From Hyphomicrobiales bacterium (GTDB taxonomy: Bacteria > Pseudomonadota > Alphaproteobacteria > Rhizobiales > Rhizobiaceae), in contig JAJFHU010000020.1 of assembly GCA_021775455.1 (NCBI GenBank), positions 62,001 through 126,000 on the forward strand: 64,000 bases of DNA. Direction: 5' to 3'. The translations under genes and the position numbers were made by a program. Numbering within the stretch: position 1 is the first letter of the stretch; the number at the start of each line of letters is the position of its first letter. Shown in pieces: positions 9,184-18,712 of the stretch. The notes under the pieces were generated by a model that saw nothing but the letters and a program-made list of their open reading frames with translations, was not told the origin of the DNA and ran no database searches.

Positions 9184-10664
9184 TACCACCACTTCTCCGG
9201 TGTAAACTTGCCTGCTGCCTGTTCAATGATGTGACTTGCCTGAAATAGTTCTTCTTCAGCAAACGGCTTGCCAATCAATTGAAGACCTAGCGGCAGCCCT
9301 TTGCTGTCCAGACCCGCAGGAACCGAAATTCCGGGAAGTCCTGCCATGTTCACCGTCACTGTGAAGATGTCGTTCAGGTACATTTTCACAGGATCGGACG
9401 CCATTTCCTCATCCCCGATTGCAAATGCGGAAGACGGCGTTGCAGGGGTCAGGATTGCATCCACACCATCGGCGAACACATTTTCAAAATCACGCTTGAT
9501 GAGTGTGCGGACTTTCTGGGCCCGGAGATAATACGCATCATAATAACCGGATGAAAGCACGTATGTACCAATCAGAATTCTGCGCCGAACCTCATCACCA
9601 AAACCTTTGGCGCGTGTTTGTTCATACATGTCAGTGATATCGTTTCCAGTCTTGCGCAAACCGTAACGCACGCCATCATACCGGGCGAGGTTGGAAGAAG
9701 CTTCCGCAGGCGCCACAATATAATATGTTGGCAGCGCATACTTTGTGTGAGGCAGGGAAATATCGACAATCTCGGCACCGGCATCGCGATACCATTCAAT
9801 GCCTTGCTGCCATACCGCTTCAATGTCATCCGGCATCCCATCAATGCGATATTCCTTGGGAACACCAATTTTCATGCCTTTAACCGATTTGCCTATACAG
9901 GCTTCATATTCCGGCACGGGACGATCAACAGAAGTTGTATCCTTTTCATCCACACTTGCCATGGATTGCAGCATGATCGCAACATCGCGCACATCACGCG
10001 CAATTGGTCCCGCCTGATCCAGCGACGAAGCGAAGGCTGCAATACCCCAGCGCGAACACCGGCCATAGGTCGGCTTGATACCAACCGTTCCGGTAAAGGC
10101 AGCAGGCTGACGAATTGAGCCTCCTGTATCAGTGGCCGTAGCACCTGCACAAAGATGGGCTGCTACCGAAGCTGCCGAACCACCCGATGAACCGCCAGGA
10201 ACCAATGCAGAATTGGAACCAGCCTCGCGCCAAGGATTTTTCACCGGTCCATAGTACGAAGTTTCATTTGATGAACCCATGGCAAACTCATCCATGTTGA
10301 GTTTGCCAAGCATCACCGCACCATCATCCCAAAGGTTCTGGGTGACCGTTGACTCATACTCCGGCTTGAAATTGTCCAGAATGTGCGAGCAAGCCTGGGT
10401 GTGAACACCGCGAGTGGCGAATAGATCCTTGATCCCGAGTGGAATACCTTCAAGAACGCCAACTTCACCCTTTGCGCGGCGCCTATCGGAAGCCTTGGCC
10501 ATTTCACGCGCCTTGTCACCCGTCACCGTGATGTAAGCGTTGAACGTTTCGTTCGCAGCATCAATTGCCGCCAGATAAGCATCGGTCAGTTCCACGGATG
10601 TAATGTCACCAGCGACAAGCTTTTCTCGTGCCTCTGCGATGGTTAGGGAAATCAGTTCACTCAT
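9183..10664 (-). CDS. gatA: Aspartyl/glutamyl-tRNA amidotransferase subunit A
   Basis: GatA is the glutaminase subunit of GatCAB; it frees ammonia from glutamine for tRNA-dependent amidation. It is an amidase-signature enzyme of 493 residues with the Ser-Ser-Lys triad: Lys in [10 protein letters not shown] (about residue 78), and two serines in the Gly/Ser-rich [13 protein letters not shown] and [13 protein letters not shown] segments (about 153-185). gatC lies 68 bases upstream and chorismate mutase overlaps its stop codon. Confidence 0.97.
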   Translation of the reverse strand: MSELISLTIAEAREKLVAGDITSVELTDAYLAAIDAANETFNAYITVTGDKAREMAKASDRRRAKGEVGVLEGIPLGIKDLFATRGVHTQACSHILDNFKPEYESTVTQNLWDDGAVMLGKLNMDEFAMGSSNETSYYGPVKNPWREAGSNSALVPGGSSGGSAASVAAHLCAGATATDTGGSIRQPAAFTGTVGIKPTYGRCSRWGIAAFASSLDQAGPIARDVRDVAIMLQSMASVDEKDTTSVDRPVPEYEACIGKSVKGMKIGVPKEYRIDGMPDDIEAVWQQGIEWYRDAGAEIVDISLPHTKYALPTYYIVAPAEASSNLARYDGVRYGLRKTGNDITDMYEQTRAKGFGDEVRRRILIGTYVLSSGYYDAYYLRAQKVRTLIKRDFENVFADGVDAILTPATPSSAFAIGDEEMASDPVKMYLNDIFTVTVNMAGLPGISVPAGLDSKGLPLGLQLIGKPFAEEELFQASHIIEQAAGKFTPEKWW

Positions 10665-10732
10665 CTAATTCAACTTCATTTCGTATAAACTGTTGTAGTT
10701 TGAAGCGGCGTTTCACATTCAATTTTGAACAT

Positions 10733-11020
10733 TCATTCAATAACCTTCGGAACCATGAAGAAATTGTCTTCACTGGCAGGTGCGTTGGAAACGATTTCCG
10801 CAGCTTTGTTCCCGTCAGTCACCACATCTGCTCGCTTGCGCATTTCCATCTCGACAACGGAAGTCATCGGTTCAACACCGTCAACATCAACTTCATTGAG
10901 CTGTTCAACAAAGCCAAGGATTGCATTGAGTTCACCTTGCATTCGCTCTGCCCGTTCATCGGTAACAGCAAGACGGGCAAGTTTCGCAACGCGTTTTACG
11001 GTATCAATATCTACTGACAT
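10733..11020 (-). CDS. gatC: Aspartyl/glutamyl-tRNA amidotransferase subunit C
   Basis: The small belt subunit (95 residues) that wraps around GatA and GatB and stabilises the complex. It shows the family pattern [24 protein letters not shown], then [19 protein letters not shown], and the C-terminal [10 protein letters not shown] that inserts into the A/B interface. I chose ATG 11020 because AGGA lies just upstream and the protein then begins MSVDIDTV as in homologues; the frame can be extended to 11050. It is the first gene of the minus-strand gat cluster, followed by gatA. Confidence 0.95.
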   Translation of the reverse strand: MSVDIDTVKRVAKLARLAVTDERAERMQGELNAILGFVEQLNEVDVDGVEPMTSVVEMEMRKRADVVTDGNKAAEIVSNAPASEDNFFMVPKVIE

Positions 11021-11109
11021 GGAATTTCCTGAAAACTGGTTTGGAAGCAAAACTGCTTCCGTTTTCTAGCCTATAACCTTGCTGGCAAAAAGGTTCAACC
11101 AGCAAACCG

Positions 11110-11817
11110 TCACACGGTCACCGAACTGCCTACATCCATTTCCCGGACTCGATTGGATTGTTCCTCCATCGCAGCGATGAAAGTATTCGCAGTCTGGTCA
11201 ATTATCGGAAAAGTTCCGTAATGGCATGGCAAAATCGTTTCGAAGTTGAAATATCTCCGACAGGCAAGCGCCGCAACCGCACCACCCATGGTAAAACGGT
11301 CGCCAATCGGCACCATTGCGACTTGCGGCTTGTGCAATTCCTCAATCAGCGCCATATCGCAGAAAATATCCGTGTCACCCATGTGATAGACGGATTTCTC
11401 ACCTTCAATGTGAAGAACCAGTCCGTTTGGATTGCCGAGATAGACATTGTTCCCGCCCTCGGTTTGAGTCGAGGATGAGTGAATCGCGTTGACAAACGTG
11501 GTTGTAAACCCACCACAATCGACAGTTCCCCCATGATTTCCCGGATTAATCTGCTTGTCGCTAACACCTTGCCCAACGAGATACATGCAGATCTCAAAAT
11601 TTGCGACCAGTTGTGCACCGCTCTTCTTGCAGATGGTGGCAGCACTACCGATATGATCATCGTGGCCATGAGTGAGCAAAACATGGGTCACACCATCGGC
11701 AACCTCATCAATATCGCCTTTCCAAACCGGATTTCCCACCAAAAACGGATCAATGAGCGCTTTCACCTTGCCAAATTCCAGTCCAAAGGCCGAATGTCCG
11801 TGCCAGGTGATCTTCAT
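11110..11817 (-). CDS. UPF0173-type metal-dependent hydrolase (metallo-beta-lactamase fold)
   Basis: A 235-residue metallo-beta-lactamase-fold protein of the UPF0173/UlaG-like group. It opens with [14 protein letters not shown] and carries the metal-binding [12 protein letters not shown] motif (HxHxDH). Further metal ligands are plausible in NAIHSSS, MGDTDIF and LPCHYGTF. Physiological substrate is unknown. ATG 11817 follows a GGGAG ribosome site and matches the family N-terminus; the open frame extends about 40 residues upstream into ruvX territory but without a conserved sequence. It is divergent from ruvX, with about 96 bases between the two starts. Confidence 0.9.
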   Translation of the reverse strand: MKITWHGHSAFGLEFGKVKALIDPFLVGNPVWKGDIDEVADGVTHVLLTHGHDDHIGSAATICKKSGAQLVANFEICMYLVGQGVSDKQINPGNHGGTVDCGGFTTTFVNAIHSSSTQTEGGNNVYLGNPNGLVLHIEGEKSVYHMGDTDIFCDMALIEELHKPQVAMVPIGDRFTMGGAVAALACRRYFNFETILPCHYGTFPIIDQTANTFIAAMEEQSNRVREMDVGSSVTV

Positions 11818-11913
11818 CTGCTGCTCTCCCATTTGCAATTGACGCAAAAACCCATCATAGAGCGGCAGTTTTCTCAAGCAAGCCGGTGTGTTGTGCAGAA
11901 TAACATTGTCGAA

Positions 11914-12360
11914 ATGATGGATTTGTTGGCGCTCCACGGAAAGGATGGACGACTCTTGGGCCTTGATCTGGGTACCAAAACCATTGGCGTTGCGGTTTCA
12001 GACACGCGCCTGACCATTGCTTCCGCACTCACCACCATAAACCGCAAAAAATTCACACCCGATGTGGAAGCCCTGCTTGCGATTGCCAAAAAGCACGACG
12101 CCTTTGCATTCGTGATTGGTTTACCGATCAACATGGATGGAAGTGAAGGACCGAGAGTTCAGGCGACAAAAGCATTTGTAAGAAACTTTGAGCGCCTGTC
12201 CGAACTGCCCTTTGCATTTTGGGATGAACGGCTTTCTACGGCAGCCGCGGAACGAGCCATGCTGGAAGCTGATTTATCCAGAAAGAAAAGAGCAGAAAAA
12301 ATCGATGCCGTGGCAGCGGCATTTATTCTGCAGGGCGCACTTGACCGGTTGCAAACCTAG
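11914..12360 (+). CDS. ruvX: Pre-16S rRNA nuclease / Holliday-junction resolvase-like protein (YqgF)
   Basis: A 148-residue RNase H-like nuclease that in E. coli trims the 5' end of 16S rRNA. Seen motifs are [15 protein letters not shown] (about 16-30, first acidic residue), [16 protein letters not shown], and [16 protein letters not shown], followed by [14 protein letters not shown] with the final acidic residue. The start is uncertain: two ATG codons are adjacent at 11914 and 11917, and the frame stays open far upstream. Either choice gives a normal family length. The 3' end overlaps the convergent DUF6105 gene by 38 bases. Confidence 0.92.
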   Translation: MMDLLALHGKDGRLLGLDLGTKTIGVAVSDTRLTIASALTTINRKKFTPDVEALLAIAKKHDAFAFVIGLPINMDGSEGPRVQATKAFVRNFERLSELPFAFWDERLSTAAAERAMLEADLSRKKRAEKIDAVAAAFILQGALDRLQT

Positions 12361-12670
12361 GCTCGTTCTCTGCATTCTCGCGATCGAGGGTTTGCATTAC
12401 ACGAGCCCTAAATCCTGGATACCAGGATTTTCTCCAGCGGAACGCTGCAATTGCCAGAATCAGCAATGTGTCGATGAAAAATGTCCATGCGAGTTTGGAC
12501 GGGATTTCCTCAGCAGGCATGTGAAGGATAGCGCTGTAAACGGCAAATATCCGGTCGTAAAAATCACGGGTAAGGAAAAACACACCAAAATTAATGTCGT
12601 TGACGGCCAAGCCGTACCATCCCCAAAAGAGGACCAGTGGTATCGCCCAGAGTATTAGAACTGCCCGCAT
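12323..12670 (-). CDS. DUF6105-type small membrane protein
   Basis: A 115-residue protein with two predicted membrane helices, near residues 4-22 ([19 protein letters not shown]) and 62-77 ([16 protein letters not shown]), followed by a basic [13 protein letters not shown] segment on the likely cytoplasmic side. I assign it to the rhizobial DUF6105 family from its opening [12 protein letters not shown] and the [16 protein letters not shown] segment; function is unknown. AGG lies a few bases upstream of the start. A degraded copy of the same gene is present at 40373-40560. Its 3' end overlaps ruvX by 38 bases on the other strand. Confidence 0.85.
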   Translation of the reverse strand: MRAVLILWAIPLVLFWGWYGLAVNDINFGVFFLTRDFYDRIFAVYSAILHMPAEEIPSKLAWTFFIDTLLILAIAAFRWRKSWYPGFRARVMQTLDRENAENEPRFATGQVRPAE

Positions 12671-12760
12671 CTTGTAGCCTTCCTATCCGCTCCATCATGA
12701 GTGATTAAAGGAAGACGCACAACGTAAACTATTCGTTAAGGTTAACAGGCATGGTTAAAA

Positions 12761-14407
12761 TCAGAATTCTGGGCAGACAGTGTCCAGAATTGATGCTGCG
12801 TTGTGCCGATTGTCCAGCATGCCGTAGCTGCTGCGCCAAAGGCCACCCAGCCTGCTTTCCGTATAGGCGGAAGAAATGTTACCGGCCCCAAGGCGATTGA
12901 GTTCCGCCGCTGCAGTCGTAAATGCCAACTGCTCGGTCAAAATACGTGCGGAACCTGGATCATCCGCCCCCATTTTTACAGCCGTTCGGATCACATCGAC
13001 TACTTTCGCCGCGCCGCTGCTATCAAGATCCCGTTCAAGAATGGACAATACCGCATCCGGTATTTCAGTGCTTTTGGAGACAACCCGCAATACATCCAGA
13101 CACATCACGTTGCCGGATCCTTCCCAGATTGCATTGAGAGGCGCTTCCCGATAATGCCGGGCAAGGTTCCCGTTTTCCACATATCCATTGCCACCGAGGC
13201 ATTCCATTGCCTCGTAGACCAGTGGCGGTGCGAGTTTACATACCCAGTATTTGATTACCGGTGTCATCAATCGGGCATAAGCAGCTTCTGCCGGATTTGC
13301 GGATGCACGGTCAAAGGAAGCCGCCAAACGCATTGCAAGTGCTGTGGATGCCGCAACATCAAGAGACATGTCCGCAAGGACACGTTGCATAAGCGGCTGA
13401 TCAATCAGTTTTGCCTCAAACGCACTTCGATGGCGACAGTGATGCACCGCTTCAGAAAGGCTTGCCCGCATAATCGCCGCCGAAGCGTTGGCACAATCAA
13501 GTCGCGTGAGGGTGACCATTTCCATGATCGATGCTATGCCCCTGCCCGGCTCGCTAATCAGCACGCCTGTGCATTGTCTGAATTCTGCTTCTGCAGAAGC
13601 ATTGGAACGGTTGCCCAACTTGTCTTTCAGGCGCTGAAACTCGATGCCGTTCGGGGAACCGTCGGGCAGATATCGAGGCACCAGAAAGCACCCAAGGCCT
13701 TCTTTCATCTGGGCTACAACAAGAAACGCATCAGACATGGGCGCTGACAGGAACCATTTATGCCCCGAGATTTCATAGGTCCCGTCATTTCTTTCCTTGG
13801 CCGTTGTGGACGATGCCCGAATGTCTGAACCACCCTGGCGTTCGGTCATTCCCATTCCAATGGTTACACCATCTTTCTGGCCAGCCGGCTTTTGCGAAGA
13901 ATCATATTTGTCGGAAAGGATTTTCGGTTGCCATTCATTAAGAACCTTTTGACGTGACAACAACGATGCCACAGAAGCATTAGTCATCACCAACGGACAC
14001 AGATGACCGTGTTCCACCTGAGCTGTAATATGCAGCCGGGCTGCGCGAGCCAGATTGCGGCAACCCTTTTCTGCATCATCTTCGCGCCAGACAGAAGAAT
14101 TCAATCCTGTTGCAAACCCTCTCCGCATCAAGGCGTGATAGGCAGGGTGATACTCGACAACATCAATGCGCTGGCCTTTGGCATCATAAGTGTGCAACTC
14201 GGGAAGATTGGAATTTGCCAGATGTCCAAGCTTCAAAGTTTCAGAATGACCTGCCCACTGGCCATGCGCTTTCAGGTTCGCCTTTATATTTTCAGGCAAA
14301 GTAGCGGTCGCAAGTTGGAGAACTGGATCAAATTCATAGGTGTTGAACCCGGAAAACTCGGGAGACTGATTGTAAGTTGATAGATAGTCAGAGTTGCCTT
14401 GCGCCAT
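12761..14407 (-). CDS. AidB-like acyl-CoA dehydrogenase
   Basis: A 548-residue flavoprotein of the acyl-CoA dehydrogenase superfamily, AidB branch. AidB proteins are longer than ordinary acyl-CoA dehydrogenases. The E. coli protein shows some isovaleryl-CoA dehydrogenase activity and binds DNA in the alkylation response. Visible marks are GMTERQGGSDIR (flavin and substrate region, about 188-199), the GHKWFLSAPMSDAF strand, and the C-terminal LGGNGYVENGNLARHYREAPLNAIWEGSGNV block. No DNA-binding role can be read from this sequence. The promoter side holds a perfect 10-base inverted repeat shared with the divergent MATE gene. Confidence 0.9.
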   Translation of the reverse strand: MAQGNSDYLSTYNQSPEFSGFNTYEFDPVLQLATATLPENIKANLKAHGQWAGHSETLKLGHLANSNLPELHTYDAKGQRIDVVEYHPAYHALMRRGFATGLNSSVWREDDAEKGCRNLARAARLHITAQVEHGHLCPLVMTNASVASLLSRQKVLNEWQPKILSDKYDSSQKPAGQKDGVTIGMGMTERQGGSDIRASSTTAKERNDGTYEISGHKWFLSAPMSDAFLVVAQMKEGLGCFLVPRYLPDGSPNGIEFQRLKDKLGNRSNASAEAEFRQCTGVLISEPGRGIASIMEMVTLTRLDCANASAAIMRASLSEAVHHCRHRSAFEAKLIDQPLMQRVLADMSLDVAASTALAMRLAASFDRASANPAEAAYARLMTPVIKYWVCKLAPPLVYEAMECLGGNGYVENGNLARHYREAPLNAIWEGSGNVMCLDVLRVVSKSTEIPDAVLSILERDLDSSGAAKVVDVIRTAVKMGADDPGSARILTEQLAFTTAAAELNRLGAGNISSAYTESRLGGLWRSSYGMLDNRHNAASILDTVCPEF

Positions 14408-14494
14408 TCAAATCCCTCTGGCCGCCGATGACCAATGTTTCAACAAGAACTACATTTAAATGCAGAGGTTTCGCATACAAGCCCGAAACCGGCT

Positions 14495-14532
14495 TTTACA
14501 CATACCATTGATAATGGAAACCTATGTGTAAA
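14495..14532. promoter_or_regulatory. Perfect 10-bp inverted repeat, candidate operator
   Basis: TTTACACATA (14495-14504) and TATGTGTAAA (14523-14532) are perfect inverted arms 18 bases apart, with a further nested CCATT/AATGG pair inside. It lies between divergent starts, 88 bases from the acyl-CoA dehydrogenase ATG and 111 bases from the MATE ATG. No T-tract suggests a terminator. An operator for a dimeric regulator is the likely reading; the regulator is not in the window as far as I can tell. Confidence 0.5.
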
Positions 14533-14642
14533 TTGAGGATTCAGCGAAGTTTGCAGGCCGATTTGTCAGGGGTGGCAATTCGCAGCCTTGTTTCTAACGA
14601 TTTGCAAACTACGCTGCTGCATTCGAACCCAGGGGATCCACG

Positions 14643-16031
14643 ATGGAAACAAGTATTGAGGTAAATGCGGACACCGCAATACTATCTACTCCTCGCTTTG
14701 AGGCACGCATGCTGTGCATCATCGCCGGGCCGCTAATAGCCGCATATCTTGCAGAAGCAGCCATTCTGCTGACGACAAAATCGATTGTCGGGAAACTTGG
14801 ATACAAGGAATTGGCCAGTGTTGGCCTCGCCGGTGACTTCGGCCTTGAAATTGCATTTGTTTTCATAGGTGTACTCTCAGTTGTCGGTGTACTGGTAGCG
14901 CAGGCGGACGGAGCAGGAAACAAGGCAGATGCGGGAAATGCCGCCCGTCAGGGCTTCATCGTATCTTTGCTGCTTGGTATTCCGATGACCCTTTTGGTGG
15001 CTAATCTGGATTTGATCCTTGCACTGACCGGACAAGACCCAGAAGTCATTGCGCTGATGGGATCGTATCTGGTGCCATTTTCTCTAGGAATGATTCCGCT
15101 ACTCTGGTTCTTTATTTTGCGAACGTTTGTAGCCTCGCTTGCCAAAACCGGCGCAGTCATGGTGATCTCTATAATTGCAATCGGTCTAAATTACATACTG
15201 TGCAAAACCTTGGTTGAAGGATTGTTTGGTTTCCCGGCGCTTGGAATTGCCGGTGCCGGATGGTCCATGTCACTTGTTTCGGTTTTCATGTTTCTGGCAT
15301 TACTGGCCTACACATACATGACACCCACATTTCGCGGGTACGGATTGTTTCGTGGGCGACTGGTGTTTGATCCCAAAACCTGCAAGCAGATATTTTATCT
15401 CGGATTACCCGTTGCAGGAATTGTAATACTGGAAGCCGGGTTGTTTGCGGCAACTTCAATACTCTCTGGCGTTTTGGGTGCAATACCATTGGCTACGTAC
15501 CAGGTCATCATTGCCTGGGTCGGTATCGCATTCATGACTGCGCACGGAATTGCTGAGGCCGGCATGATTAGGGTAGCGCACGGGATCGGTCGGGGAAGCA
15601 TGCCAGCGGCAAGACAAGCAGGATTGCTGACCTTCGCAATGGGTATCGGATTGCTACTCATTCTAACCGCCATTCCGCTGAATTTCCCGGAACCGCTGGT
15701 GAAGATATTTTTGGAACCGAATGATCCCGGCTTTCCTGCTGTTCTTGAACTGACAACCCGGCTTTTGATACTCGCTGCATTCTTTCAGATTTTCGACGGA
15801 TTGCAGGTGATGGCGTCGCTTGCGCTTCGCGGGTTGAAAGACACTTTGGTACCATTGTATCTGGCAACGATTGGCTATTGGGTATTTGGCGTTGCAGGCG
15901 GATGGTATCTTGCATTCCCGCTTGGATTGGGCGTGGATGGCCTGTGGTGGGGAATGGCTGTTGGATTAACTGTTACAGGTAGCTTGCTGGCGCTACGGTT
16001 TCTGATTTTGACGAGCGCAAAACCCAATTAA
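14643..16031 (+). CDS. MATE family efflux transporter
   Basis: A 462-residue membrane protein with about twelve helices in two related halves, typical of MATE exporters, which use Na+ or H+ gradients to expel cationic drugs and metabolites. Family-like segments include IAGPLIAAYLAEAAI near the N-terminus, VGVLVAQADGAGNKADA around 80-96, and the loop DGLQVMASLALRGLKDT around 385-401. A ribosome site GGGGAT lies before ATG 14643. It is divergent from the AidB-like gene and convergent with the SDR gene, four bases away. Confidence 0.92.
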   Translation: METSIEVNADTAILSTPRFEARMLCIIAGPLIAAYLAEAAILLTTKSIVGKLGYKELASVGLAGDFGLEIAFVFIGVLSVVGVLVAQADGAGNKADAGNAARQGFIVSLLLGIPMTLLVANLDLILALTGQDPEVIALMGSYLVPFSLGMIPLLWFFILRTFVASLAKTGAVMVISIIAIGLNYILCKTLVEGLFGFPALGIAGAGWSMSLVSVFMFLALLAYTYMTPTFRGYGLFRGRLVFDPKTCKQIFYLGLPVAGIVILEAGLFAATSILSGVLGAIPLATYQVIIAWVGIAFMTAHGIAEAGMIRVAHGIGRGSMPAARQAGLLTFAMGIGLLLILTAIPLNFPEPLVKIFLEPNDPGFPAVLELTTRLLILAAFFQIFDGLQVMASLALRGLKDTLVPLYLATIGYWVFGVAGGWYLAFPLGLGVDGLWWGMAVGLTVTGSLLALRFLILTSAKPN

Positions 16032-16035
16032 ATTC

Positions 16036-16812
16036 CTACTTCAGCAACAATCCGCCATCTACAACCAGATCAATACCGGTGATGTAAGATGCTCCATCGC
16101 TCAATAGAAAAACGGCAGCCGATGCAAGCTCTTGCGGAGAACCAACACGTCCAAGCGGAATGTGTGTGCCTACATCTGTAACCTTATCCTCCGTATCCCA
16201 TCGATCCTGCAGGGGAGTAAGTGTAAGACCTGGATAGATTGCATTGGACCGGATGTTGTCAGCAGCCAACTGCATCGCAAGAGACCGCGAAAGCGCACCT
16301 ACCCCGGCTTTTGCAGTAGAATAAGCATCCTGAGGAACTGGATCACCACGCAAACATTGTATGGTTGAAAAATGAACCATTGCACCGCCGCCAGTTTTCT
16401 TCATGTGAGGTACCGCCGCTCGGGCCGTATGCACCATGGATTTCAAATTAATGTTGAACACCTGATCCCAGATCTCCAGATCCATATCCAGCAGAGATTT
16501 ATCTTTATCGAACCACAGAACTCCCGCGACATTGGCCAGAAAATCTATCCGTCCAAATCGTTCAGCACCTGCATTGATTGATGAGTCGACAAATTCCTCA
16601 TCGGTCAAATCACCCTGGCAATAATAGCGTTGATTTGAAGTTCCATTCAAATCTTCAGGTTCTGATTTAACGTCGATCAAAATTACAGAACCACCCGCAT
16701 CAAGGATCATGTTGGCAATTTCCTTGCCCATGCCGCCACCAGCGCCCGTCACAATTGTTACCCGTCCGGTGAAATCGTACTTGATCATGGAGTTCATGTT
16801 GATTGGTCCCAT
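16036..16812 (-). CDS. SDR family oxidoreductase
   Basis: A classical short-chain dehydrogenase/reductase of 258 residues. The NAD(P)-binding TGAGGGMGKEIA motif is near residues 18-29, NVAGV follows near 90, and the catalytic pair is YSTAK (Tyr and Lys, about 164-168). The C-terminal ASYITGIDLVVDGGLLLK is typical. The acidic residue after the second strand (LIDVKSE) points to NAD rather than NADP. I chose ATG 16812, which has AGGA just upstream; the frame also opens at 16824, and a later ATG at 16791 is possible. The substrate is unknown. The downstream MATE gene is convergent. Confidence 0.88.
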   Translation of the reverse strand: MGPINMNSMIKYDFTGRVTIVTGAGGGMGKEIANMILDAGGSVILIDVKSEPEDLNGTSNQRYYCQGDLTDEEFVDSSINAGAERFGRIDFLANVAGVLWFDKDKSLLDMDLEIWDQVFNINLKSMVHTARAAVPHMKKTGGGAMVHFSTIQCLRGDPVPQDAYSTAKAGVGALSRSLAMQLAADNIRSNAIYPGLTLTPLQDRWDTEDKVTDVGTHIPLGRVGSPQELASAAVFLLSDGASYITGIDLVVDGGLLLK

Positions 16813-16861
16813 ATTTCCTTCCATGCAAATGACATCTCATGCACACAGATCATTGGTAAAA

Positions 16862-17255
16862 CTATTCTGCCAAGTGCTTCAGTATATCAAGTGCTTCCTG
16901 ATCCCGCCCCTCGGGAACGAACAAATGATCATGATAAAACGCCGAAACCGGATTTACACCCATGTCGTGTTTCGCGAGCTCCGTGGTAATTCGCGCGATG
17001 AACCCGACCGCTTCCAGAGAAGAGTGCACATCAAGCGTTATCATTCTGCTGGGAAATTCATAAGGTAAACCATGCGCCTCAGCCTCCTCCTTCAACAGGA
17101 TCAAGGTCAAGCCTTCATTTTCCCGAAATACCCATGCGAGGTGCTACATCATTCGGCACCTGGTCTTCTGCGACTGTTACAAACACATAGATGCCATCAA
17201 CCAGCTTGGCAGAGATCGTCTTCAACAGTTGATTCAGGTTCCTTTCACCACTCAT
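16862..17255 (-). pseudogene. ACT-domain protein gene with a +1 frameshift
   Basis: Two pieces of one ACT-domain protein lie in different frames. The N-terminal piece starts at ATG 17255, overlapping the stop of the transporter gene (ATGA), and encodes MSGERNLNQLLKT to APRM at codon 41. It then runs out of frame at the CCC run 17131-17133 (GGG on the coding strand). Skipping one G gives VFRENEGLTLILLKEEAE and joins the 82-residue frame containing SSLEAVGFIARITTELA and VNPVSAFYHDHLFVP. Together they make 130 residues, a normal length for this small ligand-binding family. It is either a real inactivating indel or a sequence error; only resequencing can say. Confidence 0.8.
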
Positions 17256-18481
17256 GACGTTTCCTTTGCTGCAACCTTGTCCAGCCCTTGCCTTTCAATC
17301 CAGAATAATATCGGAATGGACAGAACACCAATTATCGCAAAACCTGCAACAATTGGCGTTACACCACCATCGAAGCTTTTTCCTATCGCCCATCCGAGTG
17401 GCAGGCCAATCATGGTAGCAAGAAACCCATGCAGGGCAGCTCCAAGACCGGCCATGTGCCCAATCGATTCCATCGCAAGGGCACCAAAGTTTCCAAACAT
17501 TATACCGATGCAAAAGAAACTCAGAAGTAGCCATGTCATGAACATGAAGAACGGCGGGACACCGTCGTAAAGCAGTACCAAAATCAGGAACGTAGATGAA
17601 AGAACGGTTAGTCCGGTCATCGCCCATCGGGAGAGCGGGCGCATTCCCATACTCATGACAAGTTGTGAATTGACTATGGAAGCAAAACCGATCGCCAACG
17701 CTGCAACGCCGAAATAGAAAGCGAACATTTGCCCGGCGCCAAATACGGTTTGAAATATTTGTTGCGCTGAACTCAGGTACCCAAGGAACGGCCCAAAAAT
17801 CAGCCCGGTAGTTAGCGTATAACCGATAGCGGGGCGTATTTGAAAGAATTCGGCAACCCCGTTCGCAATGGTGGCAAACGACAGATCACGCCGCTTGTCG
17901 CTAGGCAAAGTCTCCGGTTGCCGCACTCCAAACCAAACAAAACATATAGCTGCAAGTATGAGCAGCAAAATGAATGTGGCGCGCCAGCCACCAAAATAAA
18001 TCAGTCCTTGACCAATTGCCGGAGCAATTGTCGGGACGATGATGAAGACTGCCATGACAATGGACATGATTTTCGCCATCGCCCTGCCCTCATAACCATC
18101 GCGAACAAGGGCAATGGTTATAATTCGTGGCGAGGCTGCACCGAGTCCCTGCAGCGCCCGTCCAATCAGCATGGCGTTGAAACTGGTCGCAAATATGCAA
18201 ATCAGGCAACCGACAGTGAACAGGATATAACCAGTATAGATAATTGGTTTACGACCATACCGATCGGATATCGGCCCTACAAATAATTGCCCAATTGCAA
18301 ATCCCAAAAACAGGGATGAAATGACCAATTGCGCGTCATTTGCGTCCTGAACTCCCAAATCTCGGCCAATAACATCGAGCGCCGGCAACATGACATCAGT
18401 CGCCAACGCAACGATTGAAACCATCAAAGCGAGCAAGACTACAAATTCTGCCAGAGGAAGTGGATATCTCGGATCATTCAT
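17252..18481 (-). CDS. Bcr/CflA family multidrug efflux MFS transporter
   Basis: A 409-residue major-facilitator protein with twelve predicted helices. The signature PALDVIGRDLGVQDANDAQ after helix 1 and GPISDRYGRKPIIYTGY between helices 2 and 3 mark the Bcr/CflA drug:H+ antiporter group. Its stop codon overlaps the start of the ACT-domain gene by four bases, so the two are probably co-translated. It lies downstream of the remnant at 18542-18646. Confidence 0.9.
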   Translation of the reverse strand: MNDPRYPLPLAEFVVLLALMVSIVALATDVMLPALDVIGRDLGVQDANDAQLVISSLFLGFAIGQLFVGPISDRYGRKPIIYTGYILFTVGCLICIFATSFNAMLIGRALQGLGAASPRIITIALVRDGYEGRAMAKIMSIVMAVFIIVPTIAPAIGQGLIYFGGWRATFILLLILAAICFVWFGVRQPETLPSDKRRDLSFATIANGVAEFFQIRPAIGYTLTTGLIFGPFLGYLSSAQQIFQTVFGAGQMFAFYFGVAALAIGFASIVNSQLVMSMGMRPLSRWAMTGLTVLSSTFLILVLLYDGVPPFFMFMTWLLLSFFCIGIMFGNFGALAMESIGHMAGLGAALHGFLATMIGLPLGWAIGKSFDGGVTPIVAGFAIIGVLSIPILFWIERQGLDKVAAKETS

Positions 18482-18541
18482 GCTGATCGGGTTATGGGAT
18501 CAAGGCACAATTCACAACTACTAAATTTTATGAGCAGGCAG

Positions 18542-18646
18542 TCACACAATGCCGGTTCGGCTATATCCTTCGATGACAACCTTGCCTATAGCTCTGCCGG
18601 TTTCCTCCCGGCGACGGGCTTCCTGATAGTTGACAACGTGGGCTAC
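18542..18646 (-). pseudogene. Remnant of a longer gene, C-terminal tail only
   Basis: The minus strand encodes a coherent tail, VAHVVNYQEARRREETGR followed by AIGKVVIEGYSRTGIV and a TGA stop at 18544-18542, with in-frame stop codons just upstream (a TAA at about 18652). No start or ribosome site fits. The end resembles the tail of an MDR-type quinone/alcohol oxidoreductase, where a Gly-Lys-Val-Val-Ile strand closes the protein, but the match is short and the family assignment is tentative. Confidence 0.45.
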
Positions 18647-18712
18647 AGTTTATCAGTTTAAATCCGGTCAAAGTGATAAAGCTTAAGTGTGACAATGCTG
18701 CGGATACCGAAC

